Origin: Polytrichum commune
Taxonomy: Eukaryota > Streptophyta > Polytrichopsida > Polytrichales > Polytrichaceae
NCBI GenBank assembly: GCA_950295325.1
Contig: OX485805.1
Coordinates: 41,688,758 to 41,752,757 of the forward strand
Reading direction: 5' to 3'
DNA length: 64,000 bases
Part shown: positions 1-12,460 of the stretch, in pieces
Position numbering within the stretch: position 1 is the stretch's first letter
Layout of the letters: every line of letters begins with the position of its first letter
Program-made: the position numbers and the translations under genes
The notes under the pieces: model-generated
What the model was told of the DNA's origin: nothing
What the model saw: only the letters and a program-made list of their open reading frames with translations
Database searches by the model: none

Positions 1-1790
1 CCAAGTGAACAATCGGGTTGGGGCTAGCCATGGCTAAACAATCACCTCTTTGAACTAGCCCCCTCACCGACATTACCCTAAGTGAAAACACAATCAAATA
101 TCTCATAGCATGTAGTTTTCTTTTTAAATTTGAATTGACCCTAGAATTAGTCTAAAGAACCTACTTGAGATGAATTAACCACAAAGATATGGAGATCATG
201 TTTTTACTAGACCTGCTTTAACCTTGGTAATGTTACTGGAACCCGACTCAAAGAGGAAGAAAGAGAGGGAACTTTCCTCTATGAGCTTACCTCCCATCCA
301 TCCAACATAATAACTTGAGCCCCCTACATGTTTGTTGTTGGTTCGTCTCAAATAGCTTTGAGTAATCTAGTACCGGTGCTTTAAAACTAATTATGATGTC
401 AAACCAACAAAAAAACAATTAACCTTTGGGTGCATGCTATTCCAAGGCTCTTACATTGGATGAATGAGAAGTAAGCTCGTTTACTATAATTTTCCTCTCT
501 TCCTCAAAGAGTTTCCATGTTAGGGTTTGGTGAATGTTTTAAAGCGTTAGAGATCGAGCCGGTTTGCCAAAAACCCGTGAAGGTCGGCCGGACCTCAATT
601 GATATTTTATTGAGGCTATGTCTCCCTATCGAGCAACATTATCTTATTTGTGTGGGCCAGCTATGGAGACGATGTCATGATAACAAGAACCCCATGAAAC
701 ATTCTTGACATTGTGATATGTTACAATCTTGGGAGTGGGGATCATACTTGGCAATTGTGTGGCAATCCAAGCAAATGACTTGCCTATGTGAACAACTCCT
801 TCACTACAAGCATCTAACATAAGTCACGGGCCATTGACATGCGTCACTAGAAACTTGTCCTACACTGCTGACAATTTTGTAAGTTTATCACATGGGTAGA
901 TTTGCATCATTATGTCACGAACATAGGACGATTGCTTAAGAGTCGTATGCTGCTAGCATTGTTTTTTTGATTTAGGAAAAGGTTAGAAACTTGGAATGAC
1001 GATAAATATTGGAATGATGAATACCATGCATGGATTATATTACGTGTTCATCCAAATAAGGACCAGTCATTCAAATTTTGACAATTTTATCCAAGTTACA
1101 TGATTACTAGGGATGTGGACAACGATTTCGTCCATGGAAAAAAAAGACAATATATTTTCTAGTTTTATTTTGAATTTTACAATATGGCATTCTTTATCCA
1201 AGAAAACATGGTTGTTTGGTTGGTAGGGTTTTCAAGATGCCTTGTCAAAAGAGGAAAACATGTGGGGATTTTAAAAAAAAAAGAAAAAAAGAAAAAAAGA
1301 AAAAAAAGGATGAAACCGATGGCCATGTGTTTTATCTTAAGTACCATATTTGTATGTTCTTTGCTTCAAGCCCCAAGACTCCCTTATTAATGGTAGAAAG
1401 CGAGCGAGCTTTTGGGGCCATCCAAGGTAAATTGATCAATTGGTTAATTTACTTAATATTAGCATATTTTAGAGAAATAAAAAGATCGACTCAATTGGTG
1501 GCGCTTGTTGGAGCAAGCACAAATGGAAAGCCTTTTCCCATGCGGGCCATCGCCCCTTTTAGGGGTAGGCTATATCTTAGATCACCGAGATAATGTTGGT
1601 TGTGGCAGCCAAAATTGAGGGTATACGTGGGTGATAAGCACGTGTATTGAAAAATAATTTGTCACCTTGGAGTTTAATAGGATGGTTGGGGGGGGGGTGC
1701 CATAATTTATGTGAAGGATTGGGTGTACGACCACAATAGGCCCCTATAGAAGTCAGAGAAGGAAATTAAAACATAACGCAGTGGATGAGT
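1..1790. other. gene-free AT-rich flank
   Basis: No reading frame here has a recognisable domain or a splice-supported structure. Visible simple sequence includes an A-rich purine tract near 1270-1310 and a G run near 1690. The short frames over the purine tract are low-complexity Lys runs and are not credible proteins. Confidence 0.6.
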
Positions 1791-1926
1791 GGTGGCAGGA
1801 ACGAAGGAGATCAGGGGAGGAGGGTTACATCGGTCAAATCCGACAGTCGAGAAAGCACATCCAACGTGACCTCACCATAAGCTAGAAGTTGCTTTCATAG
1901 CCCATAGACTTCTTCTCAATAAATCA
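1791..1926 (+). repeat. dispersed repeat shared with 24197-24331
   Basis: About 135 bp matches 24197-24331 in the same orientation at roughly 85% by eye. The shared block runs from a GGCAGGAAC start to a CCCATAGACTTCTTCTC end. The second copy lies inside the pogo-like element at 23731-24414, but this copy has no matching terminal inverted repeats. It is probably a fragment of the same or a related transposon. Confidence 0.55.
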
Positions 1927-2039
1927 GTGCAGAAGGAAGGACATCCCCAACCCAAAAGAAGAAGGAAAAATACAATAAAAATTAAAAACGTTAGTAATAG
2001 GTGATATATTGGAAATACATAAGACAATTTACCATGCTT

Positions 2040-2370
2040 AAGTTGACCACTTGTTTGAATCTGACACATGTATTTGAATGGAGTGTAATTGGGTGTGCAT
2101 TCAAGAACAAACACACAAAAGAAAACATGTGTTTCAAAGAAGGTGGATTGTACATTCAAAAGTTGTATTTGTTACAGGGTCAATAATGAACTTCACAAAT
2201 GGGAGGACATGTGTGATCGTTTTAGAAGAGTTTGAGAAGATGAAGGACTTTTGCTTTGATAGTAGATAAGACATTCATACGAGCTCCTATATTTATGAAA
2301 AACATGGCTATGACCTTGGTTGGATTGACTAGTCGTCTTTAACTAATCACGTGTTTAATATCATGGGAGA
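2040..2370 (-). repeat. copy of the ~350 bp dispersed family R1
   Basis: This is a diverged, reverse-oriented copy of the family best seen at 12005-12460. Landmarks are GAGCTCC followed by ATGGCTATGACC and a terminal CATGGGAGAAGTAAG. There is no coding capacity. Confidence 0.5.
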
Positions 2371-3235
2371 AGTAAGTTAACCAGAGACAAATGTGTCCAA
2401 TGTAGGCCTACTTCCATTGATGCTACAACATTTAATCTATACCTACCAACCACACGGTTACAATCGTAATTTGATTTGATTTAGAATTTAATAATTTCAC
2501 GACCTTAAAAAGCTGAACTTGTTACGAGTTGAATCAACGTTGAGTTAAGATAGCATGAAATGCTATTTAACCATGAAGGATATGTATCAAGACTAACTCA
2601 ACCTAAACGTCGGTATCTTTCATTTTGAAATGCCATTATGTTTGTTGGAGAATGGAGTTCGAAAGAAGAGTGTATGTATGTTAAGGATTTCAATTTCCAC
2701 ACTTTCCATGTGCTCCAATTTACAATGAACTTCTTTCCAAGAAAACAAGCATTGTTCACATTATGTTCCCATGTCCACTAATTACATAGTTTAGTGTATG
2801 GGTTTGAGTAAGAAGGGTGAGTTTACATTATGGTCATGCCCAATAAATTTGGGGTCCATAATACTCTTCAATGCACCTTATTGTTGAACTCAATATCAGA
2901 CTCCAAGTTGAAAATTGGTTTCTCAAATTAGGAGTGTTTCAGTAAGTGAACACCACTGAGATTTGATGGGAAATGATGCCAAATTTGTGCCAATTCATTT
3001 TTTCATAGCTTGGATTCATACCATGTTCATTCCTTGGGGTCTAAAATTTTGCTAGATTGACCAATAGGATCACTTAATTTTGGTATTTCTTTGGTTTTGG
3101 ACCATAGTGTGAACCCACCCTGAGTTGCTTAAATGCAAAGTGCTCCCTCCCAACTTTGACACCACTCTTATCCCAACCAAATTAGTTCCAAAATATTATA
3201 ATTTTTTTACTCAAAAATCCGGTAGTGTCAAAAGA
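2371..3235. other. intergenic, nothing recognised
   Basis: AT-rich sequence with no supported gene, RNA or clear repeat structure. Confidence 0.5.
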
Positions 3236-3615
3236 GCTCAAGGCATGCGGATGTTAATTACTTATTCTCCATCTTCTATTGATCAAATTTGTGTCATGTG
3301 AGTTGTGTTGCATTAGTAAATCTATCACGAAACACCAATAGGAACTGGATTGAAATCGTACCTCCCTTGATTTAGTTGTGGTTATCGGAAGTGCGTGGGT
3401 GTTGATTCCTCAAAACAAATACACATGTCTTCCTAGTTGTGTTGGACTATTAAGTGTCAAGTAGTTAATAAAATTGGAAGATGCAATGCAATCTCTTTGA
3501 ACATTGTATATTTACGTACAGTGCTTGTCATTAGTCGCATCTTTAACCAAACACCATTCAATATAGATGTCCCGTTAAGAGAAGTAGTTGAATAACACCC
3601 ACATACCTTAGGGTG
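3236..3615. mobile_element. short inverted-repeat element (AAGGYATGYGG termini)
   Basis: The left end reads AAGGCATGCGGATGTTA. The reverse complement of the right end reads AAGGTATGTGGGTGTTA, so about 17 bp are inverted with three differences. The interior shares blocks with 4556-4910 and 52954-54236. There is no coding capacity, so it is a MITE-like element. The superfamily and target duplication are not clear. Confidence 0.5.
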
Positions 3616-3884
3616 AGTTTCCATGCACGTACTCACCCACTAGATTCTAGATAATAATGAATCCAATGTTTTCTCACGTAGATAAGCACAAGTCGCCAAC
3701 CCACCACATTAAGGTGGCCTACTATAATGTGGAGGGTTGTGGGCATGGGCTGCTAGACTTCCATGCGTCCACTAAAGCACTTTTAACCTATGAGAGTTGG
3801 TCACCGAAGGATTAAAGACCAATTTTAGGAGGAGGAGGAGGTTAGTAGGTGGATTCAGATTTCAAAAGATGAGAGTAGCTACAA

Positions 3885-4108
3885 TAAATATGATATTTGA
3901 TGTCGCCTACTATTTGATTTACATAGTGCTATTGTGTATCTTTTTCTAATGAAATACATTTTTACCAAGCAAAGTCGATGATGTTCTATAACGTTCAAAG
4001 AACAAATTTAATGTTTGGTGATAAAAAATATGTGATATACAATAAATGGATAAAATATTATGCAATTCTTAATATTTAGTGACATTAAATATCATATTTA
4101 GGGTAGTT
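3885..4108. mobile_element. MITE with palindromic TAAATATGATATTTA-type ends
   Basis: The left end contains TAAATATGATATTTGATGTC. The reverse complement of the right end contains TAAATATGATATTTAATGTC. This is the shortest of three family members; the others are 22995-23378 and 24841-25310. It is non-coding. Confidence 0.55.
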
Positions 4109-4529
4109 GAGACATACGAACCCTACCCCATCAGATTCCATCTACATTTGGACAAGCAACCAACATGGAATCCTAACCCTTAGTAAGTAGAGAATCAACC
4201 ACCGGACTGAAGAAACCCATAGCATCTTCACATTTTCACCGTGGCCAAAATCGGTGATCCATGTGCCTTTCGTCAATTGTTATCTCAACGGAATCATGCA
4301 AGGCATGCTTTGTGGGCCATCACCCACTCCGGAATGTTGAATATTATTCAGTTGTGTATGTACATACACGTGTTCTCTCAACCCAAGAATAAAAGGTGCA
4401 AGGAGAGGTTCGATTCCAATCCGATTTTCGTTGATGCTTCATCGTGTATTTGATAATGCAACACTAGTCCCCTTGTGTAAATCTAATTGGTAGAAGCGAA
4501 AGACCATGAAAAACGAACCCAATATTACC

Positions 4530-4910
4530 CACATACCTTACGTATCTTATTTATCAAGGTATGTGGATGTTATTCGTTTGCGTTTCATGTTCACCAACTT
4601 CGACCAATTAGATTCACACAATGAGACATGTGTGGTATAAACAAATTTGCAATAAAGCATCAACAAAAACTGGATTGAAAATTGGATCTCCTTTGAATTA
4701 ATTAAGGTTAAGTGCGTGTTGGTTGATACATGAATTCAATACATAAGTCCTCCCAATTATGTTCAATGTTGAGTGTGGAGTAGATAATAAGATGTGGACA
4801 CGTAGTCCAATACGCGTTGAACACGTGTCTTTATGGTGTTTGTTCTTTCATCCTCACCAAACCACACACTGATCAAATATATGGATTTGTTTAAGAAAAG
4901 TAGCCGAAAT
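4530..4910. repeat. abutting ends of AAGGTATGTGG-family elements
   Basis: Around 4533-4566 the 11 bp CCACATACCTT is followed 16 bp later by its exact complement AAGGTATGTGG, as if the right end of one element abuts the left end of another. The body to about 4910 resembles 3290-3615 and 53690-54230, but its right end is too diverged to fix. Confidence 0.4.
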
Positions 4911-4914
4911 AAGG

Positions 4915-5225
4915 TAGAAATGCCTAATTTAGTTGCTTATCTCAATGGGACACCTTTATTTGAGTAGTATGTGGTTAGGTGTAACTCCATGAAAAAAGAT
5001 TAGATCGCATACTCAAAATATGTTAAGCATTCTAGGCTCAATAGTCAACATAACTGAAGGGGGGGGGGGACCTACGTGACCACTTACTAAGCACAAGAAA
5101 ATTCAGTTTGATTGTGAATAAGATAAATATACACATGAGCTCCAAAAATCATGAGGAATGTGGCTATGGCCTCGATTTGGATTTGCTAACCATCTTGTAC
5201 TAATCGCATATCTCATATCCTAGGA
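4915..5225 (-). repeat. R1 family copy with G run
   Basis: Reverse-oriented copy of the R1 family. A run of about ten G at 5058 falls where other copies have C or G runs, next to a conserved GACCTACGTGACCAC block. No coding. Confidence 0.55.
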
Positions 5226-5464
5226 GAAGTGGGGTAGTCGTTGGAAGAAAATAACCATTTAAGACCCACCATCTACCTTGACACCCGCACACCTTAAATG
5301 TGAAGGCCATCGATAGTGGCACACGTCCCCATGAGCTACCCCACCCAAATTGCTTGGGAAGAAAGGCAAGGCAATGACCGATTCCTATTGGTCGGGGTTC
5401 CTTCCACAAGACCACCGCCCATTGTGGACCAATTCTTAGCTCTTTCAAGGACTCATGAATCATC

Positions 5465-6250
5465 ATGGTTGCCTTAACATGGGAACGAGTGTGTTATGGT
5501 ATGTTAGTAGTACCACACCCTACTAAGCTTAGCTTGTTTGGCCCCTCACACTCTCGATTGGGATCCTCCATGGGAATACCATCCTAAATCTTTGTAAGTA
5601 GGTCGTTGAGGGTGTTTTTTAGGAACCTTTTAAGTTAAGAAATAAAAATAAAAGAAAAGAAAAAAGAACGCCGATCGTGTTATACCGGCATGAATATGAG
5701 TCCGTTAGTCCTTTGTTCATCCTTTTAAGTTAACCTCTAAAGGTTGAGGCGGACGTTTTTGTTTGGGCAGGCACCATCATCCAATCATACCACTCTATTC
5801 CTATTTCGAAGAGTCACGATCATGGTCACTATATGGGAATGAGTGAGATATGTTTAGTAGTACTACACTCTACTAGGTTGTTTGGCCCCTTGCACTCACG
5901 GTAAGTATACCCTCAAGGTTTTTTTTTTGAATATGCTAAGTTGACCCCCCTAAAGGTTGATGCCGACGTTTTTGTTTGGGCAATAAGCATTGTCCGATCA
6001 TACCACTCTATTCATGTGTTTGAGGAGTCTTGATCATGGTCATTGCATGAGAAAGAGTAAGTTATGTTGATAGTACCACACTGTACTAGCTTGTTCGGTC
6101 CCCAACACTCATGATCGAGACCCATGGCAATACCACCCTACTCCTTGTAAGTAGGCCCTTGAGGTTTTTTCGAACCCTTTAAGTTAGGTTAACCCCAAAA
6201 GGCCGCGGCATATATTTTTGTCTTGGGCAATCACCGTTGGTTGATCACAC
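5465..6250 (+). repeat. three diverged direct repeats of ~240-340 bp
   Basis: The order GGGAA(T/C)GAGTG ... TAGTAGTACCACAC ... TTGTTTGGCCCC ... TTTGTTTGGGCA occurs three times, beginning near 5475, 5835 and 6045. The copies are clearly diverged. They have no consistent reading frame and look like old segmental tandem duplication. Confidence 0.5.
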
Positions 6251-7930
6251 TAGTGTATATGTCTGTGTTATAATCTTCCGATTTTGGACATGTGGATGGT
6301 TGAAAAGTTGTGTGGAAAATCTTAACTTTACAAAAGATGTCATGTGAATGGGCAGATCTATCATGAGAGGTGTTGATTTTTTTAAAATATTAATTGGACT
6401 AAAATGTTCTAGGTGATTACGATAGAATTTTTCTTCTACTTTAGGGGTTAAGTACGTATAAAAATATTTATATTTACTTTAGTTAAACATTTTTTGAGAC
6501 ATGTATAGAACTTCACTTCAGTTAAAATGTACGAGGCCGTTAGGGAGGGGCAACTCTTTGGGGTGTACACAATGAAACCACACAACAAGGTATGTTGGGG
6601 TTATTATCTTATACATAAGAATCAATGAAGACAAATATAAACTTTATTCAAGTTTCAAATAGAATACAAGGCCAGCAAGATTTGAAGCAAAGAGATGAGC
6701 AAGTTGTTGGGGTGTACACAATGGACCCCACGACCACGAGAAAGGTATGCCACCTAGATGACAAATGGAGACTTGACATTGAAAGAGAACTTGACCAATG
6801 GTAGAGGTAAATGTCGTCGTTCCACAATATATTGAAGTTGTCCAAGACTTCTTTGTAGTTGGCGGCCTACTCTGCACTCTGGAGGGCTTTAGCCTAATCA
6901 ATTCTAGCATTCAAGGAGGCTTTGCCAAATAGTTTGTGAGAAGTGGCATGGGTTGTTGATATCCATCCTTGAACTCGAATTGGGGGATATGTGGAGGTAG
7001 GTATAGAAACAAGAAAGAAGAAGCTCTCAGTTGGTGTTTGTCGAATGTAGTCATGGCACTCAACACTTGACAAACATTATTTATCATTGAGATTGATGAC
7101 AAGTGCCACGTTTGCGCTCTTGACATCCATGAGACCATCACACACCGTTTCTAGGATTGTATGTTTGTTTGTAGCACTCGGGAATGCTCAACTTGTATAA
7201 TCAACATTACGAAGGCAAAACCTAGCCAACACGGCCCATGTTGGCGACTTGATTGGCACAATGGATCTTTGGTAGATCCATTCTCCAAAATTTGTCTTCT
7301 TAAGTGACTCATGTTATGGATTATTTGAATCAAGAGAGAAGGATTGGCCTTTAACAAAACTTGGTTGGATCAATAGAAACTAGACCAATCGATGCCTCTA
7401 TTTCAATGGTATATGCCAAGTTTTGTAGTTAAGAATGGAGACCATGATAACAAGCTTTACAACGAGATTGGACTACGTGCTCAAATCATAGACGCCATTC
7501 CTTGTTCAACAATAAACTTACTATAACTATCTGAGGAGGAAAAAACATTCATTTTGATTTCTTTTGTAACTATTGCATCTCAATTATAATTCTGAAACTT
7601 GAGATGACAATATTTATTCTTTGCAACTTCTACTTAGTTGAGACAAATCACGATCCAATGCAATGGTCATACTTGTATATGAAGTTGGGACATATTGTTG
7701 GGGGGGGGGGGGCATGACATTGTAGTTATTCTACCAATAGTGTACTCTACTAAACCTATAAAGTTGTCTATATTTTGAGCATGTAGTCCAATTATATGCA
7801 ACCCATGCCACTTTGGTTTGGTTTCTTGGCGACAAGCCTTGCAATATACCACTTAAAAATTATGAAGATTTACCACATAAGACCCTAAAGCATTAAACCA
7901 TTTTGCTAAGGGTGAGCATCTCATAACATG
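6251..7930. other. intergenic; possible decayed coding on - strand, unassigned
   Basis: Several short minus-strand frames lie in succession between 6640 and 7360. None shows a domain I recognise, and they do not join with splice signals. They may be an old transposon body. A G run of about 13 occurs near 7700. Confidence 0.3.
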
Positions 7931-8076
7931 TTCAAATCCATAACAATGTTTTGTGGGACTAGCAATATTCAGTAGAATATTCTCAAATATTCTTATAATG
8001 GGTTTGAATGTGGGAATGTATGAAAATATTCCGCCGAATATTGCCAATCCCACATAACATTGTTATGGATTTGAAT
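7931..8076. mobile_element. 146 bp foldback (hairpin) element
   Basis: The left arm 7931-7981 starts TTCAAATCCATAACAATGTT. The right arm 8026-8076 is its reverse complement over about 51 bp with roughly six mismatches. The loop is about 44 bp. No obvious target duplication flanks it. It is consistent with a foldback MITE. Confidence 0.6.
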
Positions 8077-8527
8077 AATACTATGTCTTGGAGATTGGAA
8101 ATTAAAATTTATCTCAATGACATAATGATTTGGCTCTTGAGGTAGCATTCCAACATTTGGGAAGAGGATGCTTCCCAACAACATAATCCTCACCCTCACC
8201 TTCTTCAAACCTCAATCTAGTATGTTAATCTATATGATATGAGGACCCAAATGGGAGGGCTTCCAAATGGCTATGTCTTCTAACCCCACTTGGCCTTTCG
8301 GTCCTTGGGGGTTACATAGTTTGTGGAATACGAGACGTTTTTGCTTGGAGATGGAAAGGAAGTCACTAACTTGCAAACAATTAGTTTTGCTCATATTGTA
8401 TTTGGAGTAACCTTTTGTGACGTCTACCAAAGGAGGAGGATGAAAACAATGAGAAAAATTTGTAGAGCATAGGGACTCTTATTCAATGCTATTATAACCC
8501 ATTAATCGAGGTCAAAGACCTTGACAT
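8077..8527. other. intergenic, nothing recognised
   Basis: No supported gene or repeat structure. The short minus-strand frames have no recognisable features. Confidence 0.4.
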
Positions 8528-8905
8528 AGGGCCGTTTTACACACATACCCAGAGCCGTGACCGTGAAAATGCCTTTGAAAAGCATCCAACGGATGTACCA
8601 TGGGAAATAAAAATCCACTTTTATAATTTATGGGACCTCAAGCTCAATGGAAAGTGAAAATGGATCATGTTGACGGACTGCAACATATGTTCGAATTTAG
8701 GTCCCCACCATGGTAGTAGGTATAGTATTTAGAGGAGCCAATAACAACATAATGGATCGCCATGGTCCCTAGTTTGCGTTGGACCCACCTTTTCACAATG
8801 GGCCCAACGTAATATTTGGTGGACCATGTAACATTATCCACTTGTTGCCATGTAGGACATCATTTAGATTTTTTTCATCCATTCAATTTTTTTTTAAACC
8901 CTCAA
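8528..8905 (+). repeat. dispersed repeat related to 48283-48690
   Basis: It starts GGGCCGTTTTACACACAT and contains CCGTGACCGTGAAAAT, ACCATGGGAAATA and AAAGTGAAAATGGATCAT, all in the same order as at 48283-48690. The start also resembles the terminal repeat of the MITE at 54277. The right end here is degraded. Confidence 0.5.
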
Positions 8906-9060
8906 GCCTTCAAAACACAATATTCATTAAAATGAGAGTTTTCCAGTGAATTGAGAGTACATAAAGCAAACTATTAATCCAAGAATGAAATGAAAACCGC
9001 TGGAAAGTTGTAGAGTACAAGTAAAAAAACAACATTTGATATTCCGCCGTAAATTCCGTC

Positions 9061-9634
9061 GTAGTTTCCGTTAAAACGAGAGTATGTTAAGCTGGGAAAT
9101 CGACTCATTTAGGTCGACTCAACCTAAATTGACAAAATATTGTCCTCATTTAGGTCTACTCAACCTAAATTGACAACATATTGTCCTCATTTAGGTCGAC
9201 TCAACCTAACTTGACTAACATATTGTCCTCATTTAGGTCGACTCAACCTAACTTGACTAACATATTGTCCTCATTTAGGTCGACTCAACCTAAATTGACT
9301 AACATATTGTCCTCATTTAGGTCTACTCAACCTAAATTGACAAAATATTGTCCTCATTTAGGTCTACTCAACCTAAATTGACAACATATTGTCCTCATTT
9401 AGGTCGACTCAACCTAACTTGACTAACATATTGTCCTCATTTAGGTCGACTCAACCTAACTTGACTAACATATTGTCCTCATTTAGGTCGACTCAACCTA
9501 AATTGACTAACATATTGTCCTCATTTAGGTCGATTCAACCTAAATTGACAAACATAATTGTCCTCATTTAGGTCGACTCAACCTAAATGAGTCGATTTCC
9601 CAACTTAACATACTCTCATTTTAATGGAAACTAC
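9061..9634. mobile_element. 574 bp inverted-repeat element carrying a tandem array
   Basis: The outer arms at 9061-9111 and 9584-9634 are inverted repeats of about 51 bp with three mismatches by eye. The left arm starts GTAGTTTCCGTTAAAACGAG and the right arm ends in the complement. Everything between them is the 41-42 bp array listed separately. No target duplication is obvious and there is no transposase. It is probably a non-autonomous DNA transposon whose core has expanded. Confidence 0.65.
9104..9590 (+). repeat. 41-42 bp tandem array, ~12 units, with 5-unit higher order
   Basis: About 12 units of CATTTAGGT(C/T)GACTCAACCTAA plus a TTGAC...ATATTGTCCT tail. Each unit contains an internal inverted repeat, TTTAGGT and ACCTAAA around a 7 bp loop. 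Sequence variants show that units 1-5 recur as units 6-10, giving a duplicated block of about 208 bp. Short plus-strand frames through it are repeat artefacts. Confidence 0.8.
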
Positions 9635-12004
9635 ATGTTTGAAGTATAATCTAGTATTTGTCAACCTAACATGACTTTTAGGTATCCAAATGGCCAATAT
9701 TATTTTGAGAGGATCCCACTCTCTTAAAATATTGAATATTGTGTTTCAAAGTCTATTGTGAAATGAACTTGGTCGCTAATTCCACATTATGGATATATAA
9801 ATAAGTACATAATAAAACATATATACACATAAACATTACACATCTATCTATCTATCTATCTATCTATCTTGCTAAGCCACTTTTTTAAGAAAATTTCCAA
9901 AATGCTGCTCATGATTATTCAATATTAATAATGCGTTGCTACTTAATGCTTATATATATATATATAGCACAATAATGTATATTTGGGGGTACTTTGTACT
10001 CATAACAAGCACATCTTGAACTCCACGATATTGTAAGTTAGAAATGTATAGTAAAGCATAACAGCATCAAAATGTGAGTTTTAGAATTTATTTTATATGA
10101 TTTGTGAAACATTTCATTATCAAGTTGATGTAGTTTGTTATTGTCATGATGTGGTTGAATAGTTGCAGTGTTGTTGTTCTTCAACATGCATCCAGGGGTT
10201 GGAGATTCGTGGTGTCTATGTAAACTCGTCCATTATGAAGGTGAAAACACACTATATCATAATATAAGTTGAATTTTTTTTTCATAAGACAAATTGACTC
10301 CGAAAACAAAATTTTAAAACCCAATTTTAGTCTAGTGATGTTGATTTGGAATGAATCGGTCTGTGATCTTGTAGAAGACTTTTTATACTAAAACCCCTTC
10401 ATTTACAAAGGATGAATTTATGTAGATGCCACAAATCCCAACCCATATCCGGGTGCACTCTAAATACATAGAATACAAATGAATGCTTGAATACATGTAT
10501 CTCGTATCAGTGACCTTGGAAAGATTTAAAGGGTAAATGTAAGACCCATTTACAAATTATCTTCAAGTCCTCACGTCGAAGTCTTAAAAATCATTATATA
10601 TTTGCATTTATAGTCTCCAAACTTAATTTCAGACATTTTCTTATCGTAAGGATTATATAGACGTACACTCCTATATGACATTGATGATCAATAGATTGCG
10701 TATTAATTTGCATACAATGGCACCCGAGAAGTTTATTGAAAGGTGTATATTTATTTCCAATAATAAGGCAAATGACAGATGTAAAAAGTGCACTTGATGT
10801 ATGAGTTACCATTCATGGTTGAGTTTGACTCAATTAGGGCTTGGTTCTTGGGTGGTCAAAGGTCTTATTGTGACTTGGAGTAACTTAGTTGTTATTTGAA
10901 AGGTTAGACCCCATATGTGCATTATTTCTTGATTTCCCCTCGGGTTGCGCTGGTTTTCCTAAGGTGGTTGTGTTTTAGTTCATTTATGCATTTGAATTTT
11001 CAATTTGCGTCAAAAAATAAAATAAAGCTTGGTTGAGAATACAAATTTGGACCCAAGGAATCTACCCCATGTTCCGGAAGATGGAGGTCAAAACAATGCT
11101 TGGATAGAAGACCTTCCCAACAGCTGATTTTGTGGTGTAGCCTACCACTATGGCACACCCATTCACAACGGGGCTAGTTGAATGAACCAAATATTTTCCA
11201 CCAACCATGTGGGAACTTAGGAGCTTGCACTTGGGGGAGAAAGGTGTGGGCCAGCTTGTCTGTGCCCATTCAAGGTGTTCACCTTTGGAGGAGGGAATAG
11301 TCTTCGAGGCTCTCGAATGCATGTATCGGGGTTACATATAAAGTTAAACCACCTTGAAGATAGAGCGACACCATAGTTCAAGTTGTTAGCACCATCCTCT
11401 TCCTCTTCTTTTTTAAGGGCCAAAGTCCAAAGTAGGAGTAAATGAAGTGGCTCTAATGTGACACCACTTTCCCATCAAATCTTGTAACTCCTAACCCAAG
11501 AAAATACTCTACCCAAATTTAGGAACCAAGCTTCAAGCTTGGGGTCCAATTTTAAGTCCAAAAGGAAGGTCATAATGACCCTATCTAGGCCTCAAAATGT
11601 CATACGAAGGGGTTTAAAGTTGCTTCTTGATATTCTAAGCTAAAGGTATGAGAAGTGACACTATGTAAAATAAGCCCATTCCCAATATACATTACTCCAA
11701 TTGGAACATACATATATGAGAAATGAGTTATAGAAAAATCAAACTCGTGTAAATGACCTAAACTCAAATACACACTACGCATATATCCTATCATCGTTGT
11801 CACATATGACTTTCAAGTTATTTAGTTTATAGTAATGGGTCGTTTTGAATATGGATTCAACACCTTATACAAATAGATTATAAATTCAACACTTGTTAAG
11901 AATTTGTACAAATCGTGACATATCCCGTATAAACAAACCCTTGGTCCTTTAAGGGTTGAGGGGTTTTTTTTTTGACCCCAAGTATCTCCAACCCGGACGC
12001 TAAT
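9635..12004. other. intergenic with microsatellites
   Basis: Contains a (CTAT)n microsatellite at about 9843-9870 and a short (TA)n near 9951-9965. I see no supported gene. The minus-strand frames around 11062-11423 overlap each other and show no domain. Confidence 0.45.
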
Positions 12005-12460
12005 GGACACTCACCCTAAGTTATGTGATCAAGTGTAAGACAATGGAGATGTGAATACAAAATGGTATATTGAATAGAGGAATTTGGTAGATGGTATTGA
12101 ATGGTTACTTTCTCCAACTAACCTACTTCTCTTAGGATATGAAACACACGGTTAGTATGAGATGGTTAGCCAATCCAAATCGAGGTCATAGCCACTTTCC
12201 TCACGAATTTTGGAGCTCATGTGAATATCTTATTCATCACCAAAGTGAAGATTCTTGTGCTCATTAGGTGGTTGTACAGCCCCCCCCCCCAAATTTATGT
12301 TGATTATTGAGTCTAGAATAGTTATCATATTTTGAACACACAGTCCAAACTCTCTTAAACAAGTGTCTTTTTGGTATATGTTGTTGGCGCCACACCAAAC
12401 CACATACCACCCAAATATAGGTGTCCAGTCAAGATAAGTAATTGAATGAGACATGTCTAG
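12005..12460 (+). repeat. best-preserved R1 family copy
   Basis: Reference copy for the family. In order it has TTAGCCAATCCAAATCGAGG, a GGAGCTCATGTGAATATC block, AAAGTGAAGATTCT, a C run near 12282, ATTGAGTCTAGAATAG, GTCCAAACTCT and CCACCCAAATATAGGTGTCC. Similar order occurs at more than eight other places in the window, in both orientations. It is non-coding, and no terminal repeats are obvious. Confidence 0.6.

Noticed and set aside
1216-1593. 125-codon frame with a Lys-rich stretch
   Set aside because: The Lys run is translated from an A-rich microsatellite, and the rest has no recognisable sequence.
4385-4440. GGTTCGATTCC, resembling a tRNA T-loop
   Set aside because: No matching acceptor, D or anticodon stems could be paired upstream at the right distance.
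9104-9590. Regular ~41 bp repeats resembling a CRISPR array
   Set aside because: There are no unique spacers: the whole 41-42 bp unit repeats, the genome is eukaryotic, and no cas genes are present.
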